Part shown: piece by piece, positions 1-14,000 of the stretch
How positions within the stretch are numbered: position 1 is the stretch's first letter
Layout: every line of letters starts with the position of its first letter
DNA from: Galeruca laticollis
Lineage: Eukaryota > Arthropoda > Insecta > Coleoptera > Chrysomelidae
Reading direction: 5' to 3'
DNA: 64,000 nt
NCBI GenBank assembly: GCA_963921935.1
Contig: OY998175.1
Coordinates: 229,174,122-229,238,121, forward strand
Translations under genes and position numbers: made by a program
The notes under the pieces: generated by a model
What the model was told of the DNA's origin: nothing
The model's input: the letters and a program-made list of their open reading frames with translations, nothing else
Database searches by the model: none

Positions 1-269
1 GAATTACTATCAGCATTCTAACGTTGCATACCTGTTTCTGATTAATTTTTTTAGGCAACCATATTAACAAGTCGCTTATATCAATAAAAATGTCGCTTAC
101 ACCAAGTAAGTGTAGGTTCTCGTTATCCAGCATCATTGAAAAAAGCGTCCCACACTGCATTTCACAGCGTTACACCTAAGTCCTTTATACCATTCGAGTT
201 AGCGTAAATTATACCATTTTGCAGCGTTACAATACATTACAACGCTTATACCATTTGTTCTAATCAACC

Positions 270-1015
270 CTTTTTTACGTGGGCTAATAGATGGAATGGA
301 TAGTTCTTTGTTGTTAGCTGATGCTCTCGAAGGACCAAATGATTGTATTCACTGATGTAGGATGTATGATGAAATGTATGAAGAAATTAAACACTTATGT
401 CACGTTCATTTTTTTATATTGCAGGAATTTATAACTTTTTTATTTTTGCGTAGACAATTAAGAACTCACTTGTACATACGCGTTACACTGTGATTATTTT
501 GCACATAATATGAGGGAATAATGGATAATTGAAGATTAAATACACATGTTTGTTACCGGGATAAAAAACGCCGGTTGCTCTTATAACTTGAGTACCTTTA
601 TGTACCACGGTTAAATGATGAAGAGGCAAAATGTAAGGTAGATGGCGTATTTATACGTCGGTTGACGTAGTTGCGAGAAAGGAGCAAAATATTAGGATCT
701 GGCCAATGGGATAAAAGAGTTTTAAAACGTTACGGTCAGATACAGCGAGTGAAAGTTGGCAGTTAGGGTGATTTTTTTTGGGGCCTGAAATGTTTCGTAG
801 ATACAGATAACAGAGTTTTTATGAAGCGATACGGTGTCGGACACTTTGAAGTATTCATTGGAATTTCAGAAAACTATATTTATCTGTATTTCTTATATGG
901 TAGTAAAGTTAAAATGAATTTTTTGTTGATGTAAGGAAATATTAAATGTTGAGAAGAAGGATATATTTAGTTATATGTTTTGAGCAGAATATTCGAATTG
1001 TATTATACAGGGTAA
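270..1015. other. Non-repetitive AT-rich spacer inside the satellite
   Basis: This stretch lacks the CGCTTATACC motif of its flanks. It has no open frame of convincing length, no recognisable protein similarity and no terminal repeats that I can see. It could be an old insertion or the remains of unique sequence between two array blocks. Confidence 0.5.
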
Positions 1016-2271
1016 GTTGAAAATAAAAATCACAGGAGAATTTGGTAATTTAATCAAATTCAACACCATTCAAGTGACGCTTATGACCAATGTCATGGTA
1101 TTTTGTACCATTATCAAAGCATCGCTTGTATCATTGAATAACATCGGTTATACAAAGTGTCACTTCTCCTTTTGGAACAACGTTCAAATCAGCGTCACTT
1201 TTAACATATCCCAGCATTCCACCATGTCGCTAATGCCATTCAAATCAGCGTCATTTATACCATTTCGCAATGCATATATCATTCAAAGCAACCCTTATGT
1301 CATACAAACAAATGTCATGGTATTTGCGGCGTTACTAAACGTCGCTCATAACATTAAACATGTCGCTTATACCAAATAAGTGTCGCTCCTTCTTTCGCAA
1401 CACCATTCAAAATAGCGTCACTCGTACCATTTTGTAGCGTTACGCCATATTACAACGCTTATATCATGCAACGGGACACTTGTGCCATTTAATACATTGT
1501 CATAAATTTGGCAGCGTTACCAATGTGTCGCTTACGTCATTGAATCACTGCGCTCATACAAAGTGCTGCTTCTCATTTTAAAATTAGTCGCCTATACCAT
1601 TCATATCAGCGTAACTTATACCATTGTGCAGCGTTACACTACATTACAACGCTTATTCCATTCAAAGCGACGCTTGTGTCATCTAAACAAATGTCACGGT
1701 ATTTTGCAGCGTTACCATAGCGTAACTTATGTTACTCTTTTATCACTAAACATGCAACTTATACCAAGTGTCGCTCCTCATTTTACAAGGAGCCGCTTAC
1801 ATCCTTAAACTCAGAGCCACTTACAGCATTTCGCAGCATAACTAACATGACGCTTATACCATTCAACACGTAATAATTTTACAGCGTCGTATATCATTAA
1901 ATAATATATAAAAGTAACGTAACGTCGCTTCTCATATCGTACCATTTAATGAAATATCACTTATATCATTTTGTAGCGTTACCAACGCATAGATTATACC
2001 ATCCTGCGCCACTTCAAGTCTCGATAATACATAGTATCGCATATATTTTTACGACATATAATTTAACGTTGCGTCGCTTATACCATTCAACAAAGTGTCT
2101 CTTTTACCAAGTAACATAGGGTCACTTATACCATGTTTACGACATATAACTTAATATTTAACGTTGCGTCGATTTTATCGCTTAAATAAGCGTCACTTAT
2201 TTCAAGTTGCAGTGTTTTCAGTGCGTCGCTTATACTATTCAACAAAGTGACTCTTTCAACAAGTAACATAT

Positions 2272-2739
2272 GGTGCGTTCTTTTTGACTGAGATCTCAGA
2301 TCACTTCAGTTAAGGTGATCTGAGATAAAGTGATGTGAGTAAGCACCAAAAAAAACGACATCTCAATTGAAGCGCGCGATCTGTCGATAGATTTAAACTA
2401 TACGACAGATTCGTATCAGCATAATAATGTTAATTAATGTATCCATAATTTGTAACAAGAGAAAAATAGTTTATGTGTGTTTATTATTTATATGTCAATA
2501 GTTAAAACCGTAGATAACCTTGGTTAAAACTACATATAAACCAAGAAAATCAAATATTTCTTCATTCCCTCCACTTTATTTCCGACTAAATTCCAACTGC
2601 TACCCCCTTACAACACATTCAGCATCGGTGAAGGGGGAGGAAAAATCTCAGCTCACTCAAAGTGAGTAAAACAAAAAGAACGCGCACATTACTGATGTGA
2701 GCTGAGATTAACTGAGATCTCAGTCAAAAAGAACGCACC
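2272..2739. mobile_element. Non-autonomous DNA transposon (MITE) with 28-bp perfect terminal inverted repeats
   Basis: The left end starts GGTGCGTTCTTTTTGACTGA and the right end finishes with its exact reverse complement. Matching runs for 28 bp and includes the palindrome CTGAGATCTCAG. The element is 468 bp and has no coding capacity. It interrupts the flanking satellite, whose sequence CAAGTAACATA resumes on the other side. The flanks read TAT on the left and TAA on the right, which would fit a 3-bp TWA duplication (PIF/Harbinger habit) with one change, but the duplication is not exact and the superfamily is open. Confidence 0.75.
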
Positions 2740-3659
2740 TAAAATGTCACTTTTATAATTTTTTACGGCATATAACAACATTTAATGTTGCGTCGCATTT
2801 ATCGCTTTAATAAGCGTCAGTTATTTCGCTTGCAGTGTTCTCAGTGCATCGCTTATACTCTTCAACTAAGTCTCTTTCAACAAGTAACAGTGTCACTTTT
2901 ATAATTTTTTACGACTTATAACTCAACATTTAATGTTGCGTCGCTTTTATAGCTTTAATAAGCGTCACTTATTTCACTTGCAGTGTTTTCAGTGTGTCGC
3001 TTATACCATTCAACAAAGTGTCTCTTTCAACAAGTAACATAGTGTCACTTATATCATTTTTTACAACATATAACTCAAGAGCGTTACCTCTAGCACACGA
3101 CAGCGTTACAAACGTGAAATTTGATAACCAATTGCTTATAGAATTTAAAAAAAGCATCGCTTATACAATCTTGCGACGTTTTCAGTGTGCCGCTTATATC
3201 ATTTAACAACGTGTCTATTTGACCAAGTAGTATAATGTCACTTATATCATTTTCGAGGTATAATTTGCCATTTAACGATTCGTCGCTTATATCACGTTGC
3301 AGCGTTACAAACGTGTGTCGCTTATACCATCGTGTCACTTATATCATTATTTTATGGCATATAACTAACCATTTGACGGTGCGTCGCTTGTGTAGCTAAA
3401 ATAAGTGTAACTTATATCATAGCGCAGCGTTACAAACGTGAAATTTGATAACCAATCGTTTATAGAATTTCAAAAAAGCATCGCTTATACAATTTTGCGA
3501 TGTTTTTGGTGCGTCGCTTATACCATTGTGTCTCCTACAACGTGTACCAGTGTCACTTATATCAATGTAGCGTTATACTGTGTAATATGTCGTTTATATG
3601 TAAGTTTCTGTCTGTCACTTATAGCATTTGACAGTCTGTTGCTTACACCATCGAGTGTC

Positions 3660-4310
3660 GATGCCTGTAGTGGTGGGGAGAAAGATGGAGGGGCGGGGGT
3701 GGTAATTAAACGTACAATTATAACAAAATACCAATTTATTAAGAAAATATTCTCAAATTAATGAGTTATAATAAGCAATTCTATACAAACTCCAAACGGC
3801 ATAATCTATAGCTATTCGAAACGTTTTATATTGAAAACAATGGAAGTATTTTTTTTTCGATAACGAAATTACCCGAGCCGAAATCGAAAAATAACAAAGG
3901 GGACTAACATTAATTAATACTGATAATACTGAACACTGTAAGTCCAAAAAACAAACTAACTTATACTGATAATATCGAAAATTCATAAGGAGCGTTGTAA
4001 ACATCAACCTAAAATAAAAAAATTAGGTAATCAATAATTTAAAATATTTTTTCTCATGTAGAATGATATAATGGACGGGCAGAGGATTTAGTTGAGGCTT
4101 GTAGGAACTTTACATCTTAAAATTTGAAGAGCCTGTAGATGATAGGGCTGAAGAGGGACGATTTTTTGGTCTAAAAACGACTTTTCATGATTCCATATTT
4201 TCGTTATTACTTGCAAAAATGTTGTTTTTCTTTCTAAATTTGACTCGGTCAACTTTGAAATCGAATTTTGATATTTTCTATATTTAGATAATCCCGTAGA
4301 AATAATTTTT
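3660..4310. other. AT-rich spacer between two satellite arrays
   Basis: Unique-looking AT-rich DNA between the CGCTTATACC array and the ~140-bp satellite. A purine-rich patch (GGTGGGGAGAAAGATGGAGG) begins near 3670. No gene, hairpin or terminal repeat was recognised. Confidence 0.5.
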
Positions 4311-7300
4311 AGACGCCTATGAGGTTTTTCCTGAAGAAATGTATCTTGTTGGGAAGATGGAATGCATGGTATATGTAGAAAATAAAATTCTGATACAAAT
4401 TGTTCCTATGGCTAGGAGCAGAAATAACCGAACTGACAAAAATGTTTGGAAATTTGGAGTGTAAAAACTAGAAAAATTTGTAGAAATTGGTTCAAATTTG
4501 CGCAATATTTGGAGAAAGTTATTAAATAATCGAGTTTTCCGAAAGAGTTTGCTTTGTTTGTTCTATCAAAGAACTTTATCGAAACAAAAAGATGAATTCA
4601 GAGTATAAAAACAAGAAAAATTGGTTCAAATTAGCGCAGTATTTGGACAATATTATAAAATAATCGAATTTTCTGAAAGGTTGTGCGTTCTTTGTCCAAC
4701 CAAAGAACTTTATCAAACTAGCAAGCAAGTTTGGAGTACAAAAATGGTAGAAATTGGTTTAAATTTGCGCAGTAGTTGGACAAAGTTATGAAATAACCGA
4801 TATTTACGAAAGATTTTGTGTTGTTTGTTCGACCAAAGACCCTTGCCAAAACATAAAACGCATTTGTACTCTAAAAACATAAAAAAATTGGTAGAGGTTG
4901 GTTCATATTTGCGCAATAATTGGACAAGGTTCTCAAACAATCGATCTTTCCGAAAGATTTTGCGTTTTTTGTTCGATCCAAGACCGTTACTGAAACAAAA
5001 AGCGATATTTGGAGTATAAAAATCACAGAAATGGGTTCAAATTTGCGCAGTACCTGGACAAAGATATGAAAAAACCGAATTTTCCGAAAGAGTTTGCATT
5101 ATTTGTTTATCCAAAGAAGAACTACAAACTACGTTTAGCATCTAAAAACAAGAGAAGTTGGTTCAAATTTGCGCAGTTATTGGACAAAGCTATGAAATAA
5201 CCGAACTTTACGAAAGATTTAGCGTTGTTTGTTCGACGAAAGACCGTTATCGAACCAGAAGGCAAGTTTGTGATCTAAAAATCACGGAAACGGGTAGAAA
5301 CTGGTTAAAATTTGCGCAGGAGTTGAACAATGTTAATCAACGACCGAATTTTTCAGAAGAGTCGCCCCACGAAATGCGCAAATATGAATAGAAATAGTTT
5401 CAAATGTTGGCAGTAATTGGACAAAGTTATTATTAAACAAATTTTCTGGAAAATTGAGTGTTGTTCATCCGATCTACGAACCCGGGTTAGGCATCTAAAA
5501 ACCATGAATATGAAATAAATTGTTTAAAATTTGCGCATTAGTTGGACAATGTTATTAATAACCACATTTTCCGGAAAATCTGGTCTAGTTTGTTGGACTA
5601 GTCTTTTATCCAAACAGAAAGAGCATTTGAACAATAAAAACAACAAAATCTGGTCGAAATCACTTCAAATTTGCGCAGAAGTTGGACAAAGTTATCAATA
5701 ACTGAGCTTTCCGGTAGTTTCAGTCTTACTTATTGGACCAAAGACTATTATAAAGCCAGAAAAAGTGTTTGGCGACTGAAAACAACAAAAGCTTATGGAA
5801 ATCGATTCAAATTTGCGCAGGAATTGAAAAGTCATCAAAAAACTGATTTTTCGAAATATTCGGACTTGTTTGTTGGGCAAAAAAATTATTATCGAGCCAG
5901 AAATCAAGTTTGATGATTTAGAAGTACAAACGTAACTAGAAATCGTTTCAAATTTGCGCAGTAATTGGACAAAGTTATTATTAATAGGATTTTTGAGAAT
6001 ATTCGGTGGTTTATTGGGCCAAAGCCTATTAACAACAATAGCTGGTGAAAATAGATTCAAATTTGCGCAGTAGTTGGACGCACGTATTAACTTTGGCAAT
6101 AATTGGATATAAATTTGAATAACCGACTTTTCGGAAAGATTGGGTCTTATTTGTGCCATGAAAGACCTTTATCGAACCAGAACGCGCGTGTGGTTAGGTT
6201 AGGTTAGGTGAGTAGAAATCACTTCAAATTTGCGAAGTAGTTGGACAAAGTCATTAACAAACAAACTTTTCAGAAGTTTGAGTTTCATTTATTGGACCAA
6301 AGAGCATTATAGAGATAGAATGAGATTTGGGAGAATAAAAACTATGAATATGAGTAGAAATTGGTTCAAATTTGCGCAGTAGTTGGACAAAGTTATTAAC
6401 AACCAAAGTTTTCGGAAGTTTGAGCCTTATTTATTGGACCAAAGACTATTATAGATATAGAATATGGGTCAGAAGACTAAAAACCATGAATATGACTAGA
6501 AATTGGTTCAAATTTACGCAGTAATTGGATAAAGTAATTAACAACCAAACTTTTCGGAAGTTTTAGTCGTATTTATTGGATCAAAGAGTATTATGGACAT
6601 AGAATGCGGGTTAGGAGATTAAGAATCATGAATATGGCTAGAAATTGGTACAAATTTGCGCAGTAATTGAACAATATTATTAATAACTCAATTTTCCGGA
6701 ATATTCAGTCTTGTTTGTCCGACCAATGAATACTATCGAAGCAAAAAGCAAGTTAGGAGTCAAAAAACAAAGGAAACGGGTAGAAGTTGGTACAAATTTG
6801 CGAATTAATAGATCAAAGTTATTAATAACCACATTTTTCGAAAAAGTCGGCATTGTTTGTTGGACTAAAGACCGTAAACGAAACAGAAAGCAGGTTTGGA
6901 ATTAAAAAACCAAGGGAAAAGATATAAATTGTTTCAAATTTGCGCAGTAGTTGAACAAAATTATTAATAACCGAAATTTTCATAAGATTTTGTTTTGTTG
7001 GTTGGACCAAAGACAGTTATCGAACCAGAAAGCAAATTTTGCGTCTAAAAACAAAGAAAACTAGTACAAATTGGTTCAAATTTTTCGCAGTAATTGGACA
7101 AAGTTATTAACAACCACATTTTAAGAAAAGTTCTGCGTCGTTTGTTCGGCCAAAGACCGATATCAAGGCAAAAAGCAGGTTTGGAGTCTAAAAACTAAAA
7201 ATTGGTAGAAATTGCTTCAAATTTGCGCAGTAATTGGACAAAGTTATGAAATGATCCAATTTTTCGAAGCATTCGGTTTTATTTGTTGGACTAACAACCA

Positions 7301-10300
7301 CCGTTAACTAGACAGAAAGCAAATGAAACTAGTATAAATTGGTTCAAATTTGGGCATCAATTGAGCAAAGTTATTAATAACTGCGTTTTCCAAAAGATTT
7401 TGCGTTGTTTGTTCAACCAAAGACCTTTATCGAACTATAAATCAAGTTTGAAATCTAAAAACAATGGAAACAAGTAGAAATTGGTTGAAATGTGGGCAGT
7501 AGTTGAACAAAGTTATTACTAACCAAATTTTTCGAAAGATTCGGCGTTGTTTGCTGGACTAAAGACCGCTATCGAACCAGAAAGCAAGACTGGAGTCTAA
7601 AAATCAAGGAAACCGATAGAAATCGGTTCAAATTTGCGCAGCAGTTCAACAAAGTTATTATTAACTGAATGTTTCGACAGATTTTGCATTGCTTGTTCGA
7701 CCAAAGACCGTCATCAAACCAAAAACTAAGTTTGAATTGTAAAAATCTAAGAAACAGGTATAAATTGGTTCAAATTTGCGCGTTCATTGAACAAAGTTAT
7801 TAATACCCGCATTTTTCGAAATATTTCGAGCAAAGACTATTGTCGAGCCAGAAAGCAAGTCTTGAGTCTGACAACAAAATAAGCTGGTAAAATTTTTACG
7901 ACGTTATAAATAACCAAAAACTATTATCGAGCCACAAAGTGTGCACATAAGGGTAGGCATCGTTTAAGTTTGCGCAGTAATTGGACAAAGTTACTACTAA
8001 CGAAATTTTCTGGAAAATAAGATCTTGTTGAACCGATCTAAGACCACAACTCTGGTAAAGCGGCTAAAAGCCATGAATATGAGTTGAAATTTGCGCATTA
8101 GTTGGACAAAGTTATTAATAACCGAATTTTCCGTAAAATTAGGTCTCGGTCTAGTTTATTGGACTAAAGAAAGCCAGAAAGCGCGTTTGAACTATAAAAA
8201 CAACAAAAGCTGGTGGACATCGATTCAAATTTGCGCAGGAGTTGGACAAAATTATAAAAATCGAATTTTCGGAAAGATCAAGTCTTATTTGTCCCATGAA
8301 ACATAAAGCGCGTTTGGTGATTAAAAACCATTAAGAGTAGAAATTGGTTCAAATTTGCGCAATAATTGAACAAAATTATTAATCGAATTTTCCGGAATAT
8401 TTAGTCTTATTTGTTCTACCAAAGTCTATGGGAGAGGCGAAATGTACGTTTAGAGTCTGAAAACAAGAGAAACGAGCAGAAATTGGTTCAAATTTGCGCA
8501 ATTCTTGTACAAAGTTATGAGATACCGAATTTTTCGGAAGATTGTGCGTTGTTTGTTCGGCCAACGACTACCGTCGAGCCAGAGAGCCAGTTTAGAATTT
8601 GAAAACAAAATAAACTGGAACAAATTGGTACGAATTTGCGCAGTAGATGAACAAAGTTAATCACTGAATTTTTCGAAATATTTTGGGTTGTACGTTCGAC
8701 CAATTACTATAGTCGGGCCAGAAAGCAAGTTTAGAGACTGAAAAGGTATAGGGTGGTAGAATTGGTAAAAATTTGTGCATTAATTGAACAAATGTATTAA
8801 TCGAATTTTTCGGAATATTTAGTCTTCTTTGATGAACCAAAGTCTATGGCAGAGGCAAAATGTACGTTAGAGTCTGAAAACAAGAGAAACGAGTAGAGAT
8901 TTGTTCAAATTTGCGCAATAGTTGAACAAAGTTATGAAATTACCGAATTGTTCGAAAGATTTTGAGTTGTTTGTTCAACCAAAGACCGTTATCGAACCAA
9001 AAAATTAATTTGGAGTCTAATACAAAAGAAACAAGCAGAAATTGGTTCAAACTTGCGCAATTGTTGAACAAAGTTATGAAATACCGAATTTTTCGGAAGA
9101 TTGTGCGTTGTTTGTTCGGCCAACGACTAACGTCGAGCCAAAGAGCAAGTTTAGAATCTGAAAACAAAATAAACTGGAACAAATTGGTACGAAGTTGCGC
9201 AGTAGTTGAACAAAGTTAATCACTGAATTTTTCAAAATAATTAGGGTAGTATATTTGACCAATTACTATAGTCGAGCCAGATAGCAAGTTTAGAGACTGA
9301 AAAAGGTATAGGGTGGTAGAAATTGGTAAAAATGTGTGCATTAATTGAACAAATTTATTAATCGAATTTTCCGGAATATTTAGTCTTATTTGATGAACCA
9401 AAGTCTATGGTAGAGGCAAAATGTACGTTGGAGTCTGAAAACAAGAGAAACGAGTAGAGATTTGTTCAGATTTGCGCAATAGTTGAACAAAGTTATGAAA
9501 TTACCGAATTTTTCGAAAAAATTTGAGTTGTTTGTTCAACCAAAGACCGTTATCGAACCAAAAAATTAGTTTGGAGTCTAAAACAAAAGAAACGAGCAGA
9601 AATTGGTTGGAACTTGCGCAATTGTTGAACAAAGTTATGAAATACCGAATTTTTCGGAAGATTGTACGTTGTTTGTTCGGCCAACGACTAACGTCGAGCC
9701 AGAGGGCAAGTTTAGAGACTGAAAAAGGTATAGGGTGGTAGAAATTGGTAAAAATTTGTGCATTAATTGAATAAATTTATTAATCGAATTTTCCGGAATA
9801 TTTAGTCTTATTTGATGAACCAAAGTCTATGGTAGAGGCAAAATGTACGTTGGAGTCTGAAAACAAGAGAAACGAGTAGAGATTTGTTCAAATTTGCGCA
9901 ATAGTTGAACAAAGTTATGAAATTACCGAATTTTTCGAAAGATTTTGAGTTGTTTGTTCAACCAAAGACCGTTATCGAACCAAAAAATTAGTTTGGAGTC
10001 TAAAACAAAAGAAACGAGCAGAAATTGGTTGAAACTTGCCCAATTGTTGAACAAAGTTATGAAATACCGAATTTTTCGGAAGATTGTGCGTTGTTTGTTC
10101 GGCCAACGACTAACGTCGAGCCAGAGAGCAAGTTTAGAATCTGAAAACAAAATAAACTGTAACAAATTGGTACGAAAAAGATATAATGTGGTAGAAATTG
10201 GTACAAATTTGCGCATTAATTGAACAAAGTTATTAAGAACTGAGTTTTTCGAAATATTGTGATTTGTATGTTCGATCAATGACCATTGTCGAGCTAGAAA

Positions 10301-10650
10301 GCAAGTTTAGAGTCTGAAAAAAAGAAAACTGATAGAAATTGGTACAAATTTGCGTATTATTTGAACAAAGTGAACTTTTCAAAAGATTTTGCGTTCTATT
10401 TTGGACCAATGACCATTGTCAAACCAGCAATCAAGTTTGTAGTATAAAAACAAAGGAAATGGGTAGAAATTGGATTAAAATTGCGCATTAATTGAACAAA
10501 GTTATTAATAATCAATATTTTCAAAAGATTCGACGTTTTTTTTCTACCAAAGAAAAATATCGAATCAGAAAGCAAGTTTGGAGTCTAAAAACAAGAAAAA
10601 CTTTTAGAAATTGGTTGAAATTTGTGCAGTAGATGAACAAAGTTATTAAT
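4310..10650. repeat. Tandem satellite array, ~135-142 bp monomer, about 45 copies
   Basis: Each monomer carries TTCAAATTTGCGCAGTARTT, then GGACAAAGTTATTAATAACC, a stretch like TTTGTTCGACCAAAGACCGT and a tail like AAGCAAGTTTGGAGTCTAAA. The TTTGCGCA landmark recurs every ~135-142 bp from about 4493 to 10620. Divergence between monomers is moderate, but a block at about 8400-10000 is much more uniform and shows higher-order periodicity. Sixty- to ninety-codon open frames on both strands are fragments of the monomer. The array ends less than 100 bp from the MTHFSD stop codon. Confidence 0.9.
6192..6208 (+). repeat. Three copies of the insect telomere motif GGTTA
   Basis: GGTTAGGTTAGGTTAGG sits inside the ~140-bp satellite. 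TTAGG is the ancestral insect telomere repeat. Three copies could arise by chance or mark a repair event. It does not indicate a chromosome end. Confidence 0.5.
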
Positions 10651-10742
10651 AACCTAAAAACCGTTCAGAAATTAGAAAAAAAACAGTAAAATAGATAAAA
10701 AATCGCAAATTTCAAAACTAACCTCTCTATCGATATCCTCAT

Positions 10743-11004
10743 TCAAACGGAGGTAACGTCCATAGTCTCGATTCTCGTTATCGGCTCCACCACCTCCACA
10801 TTCAAATTTTTCTCCGGTTCGGCAGGATCCAATTTCAAATCTTGAATTTTTTCTATGACGTCGTTGATCGCATCCGAATCGTCTTCGTCTCGTTTACGAT
10901 CCCTCTTGGCGTAATGCAATATACAAACACCCCTGTTACCCTTCCAAGTGATGCTCCTCGGTTTGATGTTTCGTTCTTTCAACACCTTCACGAAATCCCT
11001 GGTC
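10743..11004 (-). CDS. MTHFSD: MTHFSD exon 5 (RRM-like domain and stop)
   Basis: Acceptor TTTTGTAG, 262 nt, TGA at 10745-10743. It encodes the compact RRM-like module TRDFVKVLKERN...SITWKGNRGVCILHY, followed by an acidic tail ending in METMDVTSV-like residues. The 57-bp intron before it is typical of insects. The ~140-bp satellite begins less than 100 bp beyond the stop, and no clear AATAAA was seen in that gap. Confidence 0.9.
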
Positions 11005-14000
11005 CTACAAAACGACATTAATTCAAGAGATTAATAGAGGCGATGGCGCGCGTGTGGTTACCTCATGTTTTTATTTATATTTGTGACCTTCAATGAATAA
11101 TCGATGTGGTAATGTCTCCTTTTCTTTTTCCGTTTCGAAGGATCCGTTTCTTCAGTACGACCGGATTCCTCAGTACGCGGGGTATCGGTACTTTCGGAAA
11201 CCTCTTCTTTTTTCGCTTTACCGTCTTTCCGTTTCAACTTTTTATTCTCTTTGTCTGTATCTCCGTTCTGTACGATATGATTCACTTCGGCGTCTTTTTC
11301 GCTTTTCTTCACTTCCCTTTTCGGATATCTCTTCCAGTAAAAGGGTCGGCGTCCTTTCCGGTTTTCCGGTGAAAGAACGCAAAGCGTCGTATCCCTATCT
11401 TCCATTTTTTTGTGTTTAGAGTATAATATCTGGAGCAATTTTCTGCTTTTCACTTGACCTATAGTCAGTTCGTCCCAAAAGACGCCGGCAGGTCTCGGTA
11501 GCTTATTTTCTACGACGATAGTGCGAGTGGGGGTTATTATAACGTCAACGGGCATGTCGTATTTTTTAAATAAGTCTCGAGGTAGCGAATCTAACACCTA
11601 AACAAAAAAACAAAGTTTACGGACCCCCTGTATAGCGTCGAGTTAAATTTTTAATGATTCAATAAAAAATTAGACTTATGACTCAATTTAAGGAACATTC
11701 TGTATAGTATCAAAATGGAGACACTGTATAATATCAAAAGAGACATGCTGTACAGTAAAAAAGGGACAGATTGTATAATATCAAAAGGAAAACACTATAA
11801 AATATCAAAAGGGACACACTGTATAGTATCAAAAGAAACACACTGTATAATATAAAAAGGGACCCTCTATATAGCGTCAAAAGGGACACAGCGACAAACA
11901 ATATAATATTAGAAGGGACACACTGTATAGTATGAAAAGGGATACCTTGTATAGCGTCAAAAGGGACACATGAACAAACAGTATAATATCGAAAGTATAG
12001 TATAAAAAGGGACAAACTGTATAGTACAAAAAGGAACACATTGTTTAATGTCAGAAGGAGCACACTGTATGGTATAAAAAGTGAAAAGCTTTGTAATGTA
12101 CAAAGGGACGTACTGTATAGTATCAAAATGGACACACTGTAAAAGTGGACATACTGTATAATGTCAAAAGGGACAGACTGAATTGCGTCAAAACGGACAA
12201 ACTGTATAATATCAAAAGGAACATACTGTATAATGCCAAAGGGTCATACTGTATAGTATCAAAAGGAACAAACTGTAAAAAAGGTACACTGTATGGTATC
12301 AAAAGTAACACACTGTATAGTATAAAAGAGACAGACTGTATAACGTCAGAAACGACATACTGTATAATATCAAAAGGGAGACACTGTATAGTTTAAAGAG
12401 ACAAACTGTATAATATCATAAGAGACACACTGTATAGAATAAAAGGGAACACACTGTATAGTTTTAAAGGGGACACACTGTATAGTGTGAAAAAAGACTG
12501 AGTGTATAGCGTAAAAACGGGACACGCTGTATAATATCAAAGGGACACACTGTGTAGTACAAAAAGGGGCAGCAAACTGTAGAGTATAAAAGGGGACACA
12601 CTGTATAGTGTCAAAAGAGACAGACTGTATAACGTCAAAAGGGACACAATGTATAAAATTAAAAAGGACACATTGTAGAGTATAAAAAGGGAGACACTGT
12701 ATAGTATAAAAAGGGAGACACTGTATAGTATAAAAAGGGTCAAACTGTATAGTATCATAAGTGACTCACTGTATAGTATAAAAGGGGACACACTGTATAG
12801 TGTCAAACGAGACCGACTGTATAGCGTCAAACGTGACACACTGTATAGTATTATAAGGGATACACTGTATAGTATAAAAGGGGATACACTGTATAGTGCC
12901 AAAAGAGACAGACTGTATAGCGTCAAAAGGGACACACTGTATAATATCAAAAGGGACAATGTATAGTATAAAAAGGGACAAACTGTATAGTATAAAAAGG
13001 GACAAACTGTATAGTATAAAAACGGACAAACTGTATAGCATCATAAGGGACACACTGTATAGTATAAAAGGGGACATACCTTATATTATCAAACGAGACC
13101 GATTGTATAGGGTCAAACGCGACACACTGTATAATATCAAAAGGGACGCACTGTATAGTACAAAAGGGACGAACTGTATAGTATCATAAGGGACAAACGG
13201 TATAGTATCATAAGGGACACAATGTATAATATAAAAACGGACAGACTGTATAGCGTCAAAAGGGACACACTGTATAATATGAAAATGGGACAAACTATAT
13301 AGTATAAAACAGGGACAAACTTTATAGTATCATAAGGGACAAACTGTATAGAATCAAAAGGGACACACTGTATAGTATCAAAAGGGACGCATTGTATAGC
13401 ACACTGTATGGTATAAAAAGTGACACAGTTTATAATATAAAAGGGGGCATACTGTATATTATCAAAAGGGATATATTTTATAGTATCAAAAGGGATATAT
13501 TTTATAGTATCAAAAGGTACAGACTGTATAGTGTCAAAAGGGGCAGATTGTATAGTGTCAAAAGTGACAAACTGTATAATATCAAAAGGGGTACACTGTA
13601 TAGTGGCAAAACTGTCTAGCATCAAAAGGGAGAAACTATAGCGACTAAAAGGACAAACTGTATAGCTTCAAAAGGGACAAACTGTATAGCGCCAAAAGAG
13701 GTAAACTGTATAGCGTCAACAGGGACAAACAATATAGCATCAAAAGGGACAAAAAGAATTAGAGTTATAGGAGGCACTTTATAACGTTAAATTGAATTTT
13801 TAATAAATAAATCAACTGCTAGAATTATAACTCGACCTAAGGGACACACTGTATAGTTTCAAATGCAATTTTCAATGCCAGAATTATAACTCAGCTATAT
13901 GACACACCATATAGTTTCAAGTACTATTTCTAATGCTAGAATTATATCTCGACTTAAGGGACACACTGTATAGTTTCAAATGCATTTATCAATGCTAGAA

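Larger units (their letters stand above)
60..3640. repeat. Degenerate satellite, CGCTTATACCATT family
   Basis: A short motif, GTCGCTTATACCATT with variants such as GTCACTTATATCATT, recurs dozens of times, joined by pieces such as GCAGCGTTAC and CAACAAAGTG. From about 2070 to 3500 a longer period of roughly 150 bp is visible: GTCGCTTATACTATTCAAC-type starts occur near 2073 and 2226, and again near 2839 and 2994. The stretch 270-1015 lacks the motif, and a MITE interrupts the array at 2272-2739. Short open frames here are by-products of the repeat. No gene is seen. Confidence 0.85.

Noticed and set aside
4317..10279. Many 60-150 codon frames on both strands
   Set aside because: All are pieces of the ~140-bp satellite monomer, repeated with drift and without codon-level constraint.
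11734..13625. Several long frames (up to 162 codons) on both strands with LYSVSLL or LYSIKRD repeats
   Set aside because: They are translations of a 24-bp tandem repeat inside the MTHFSD intron; 24 is a multiple of three so frames stay open by construction.
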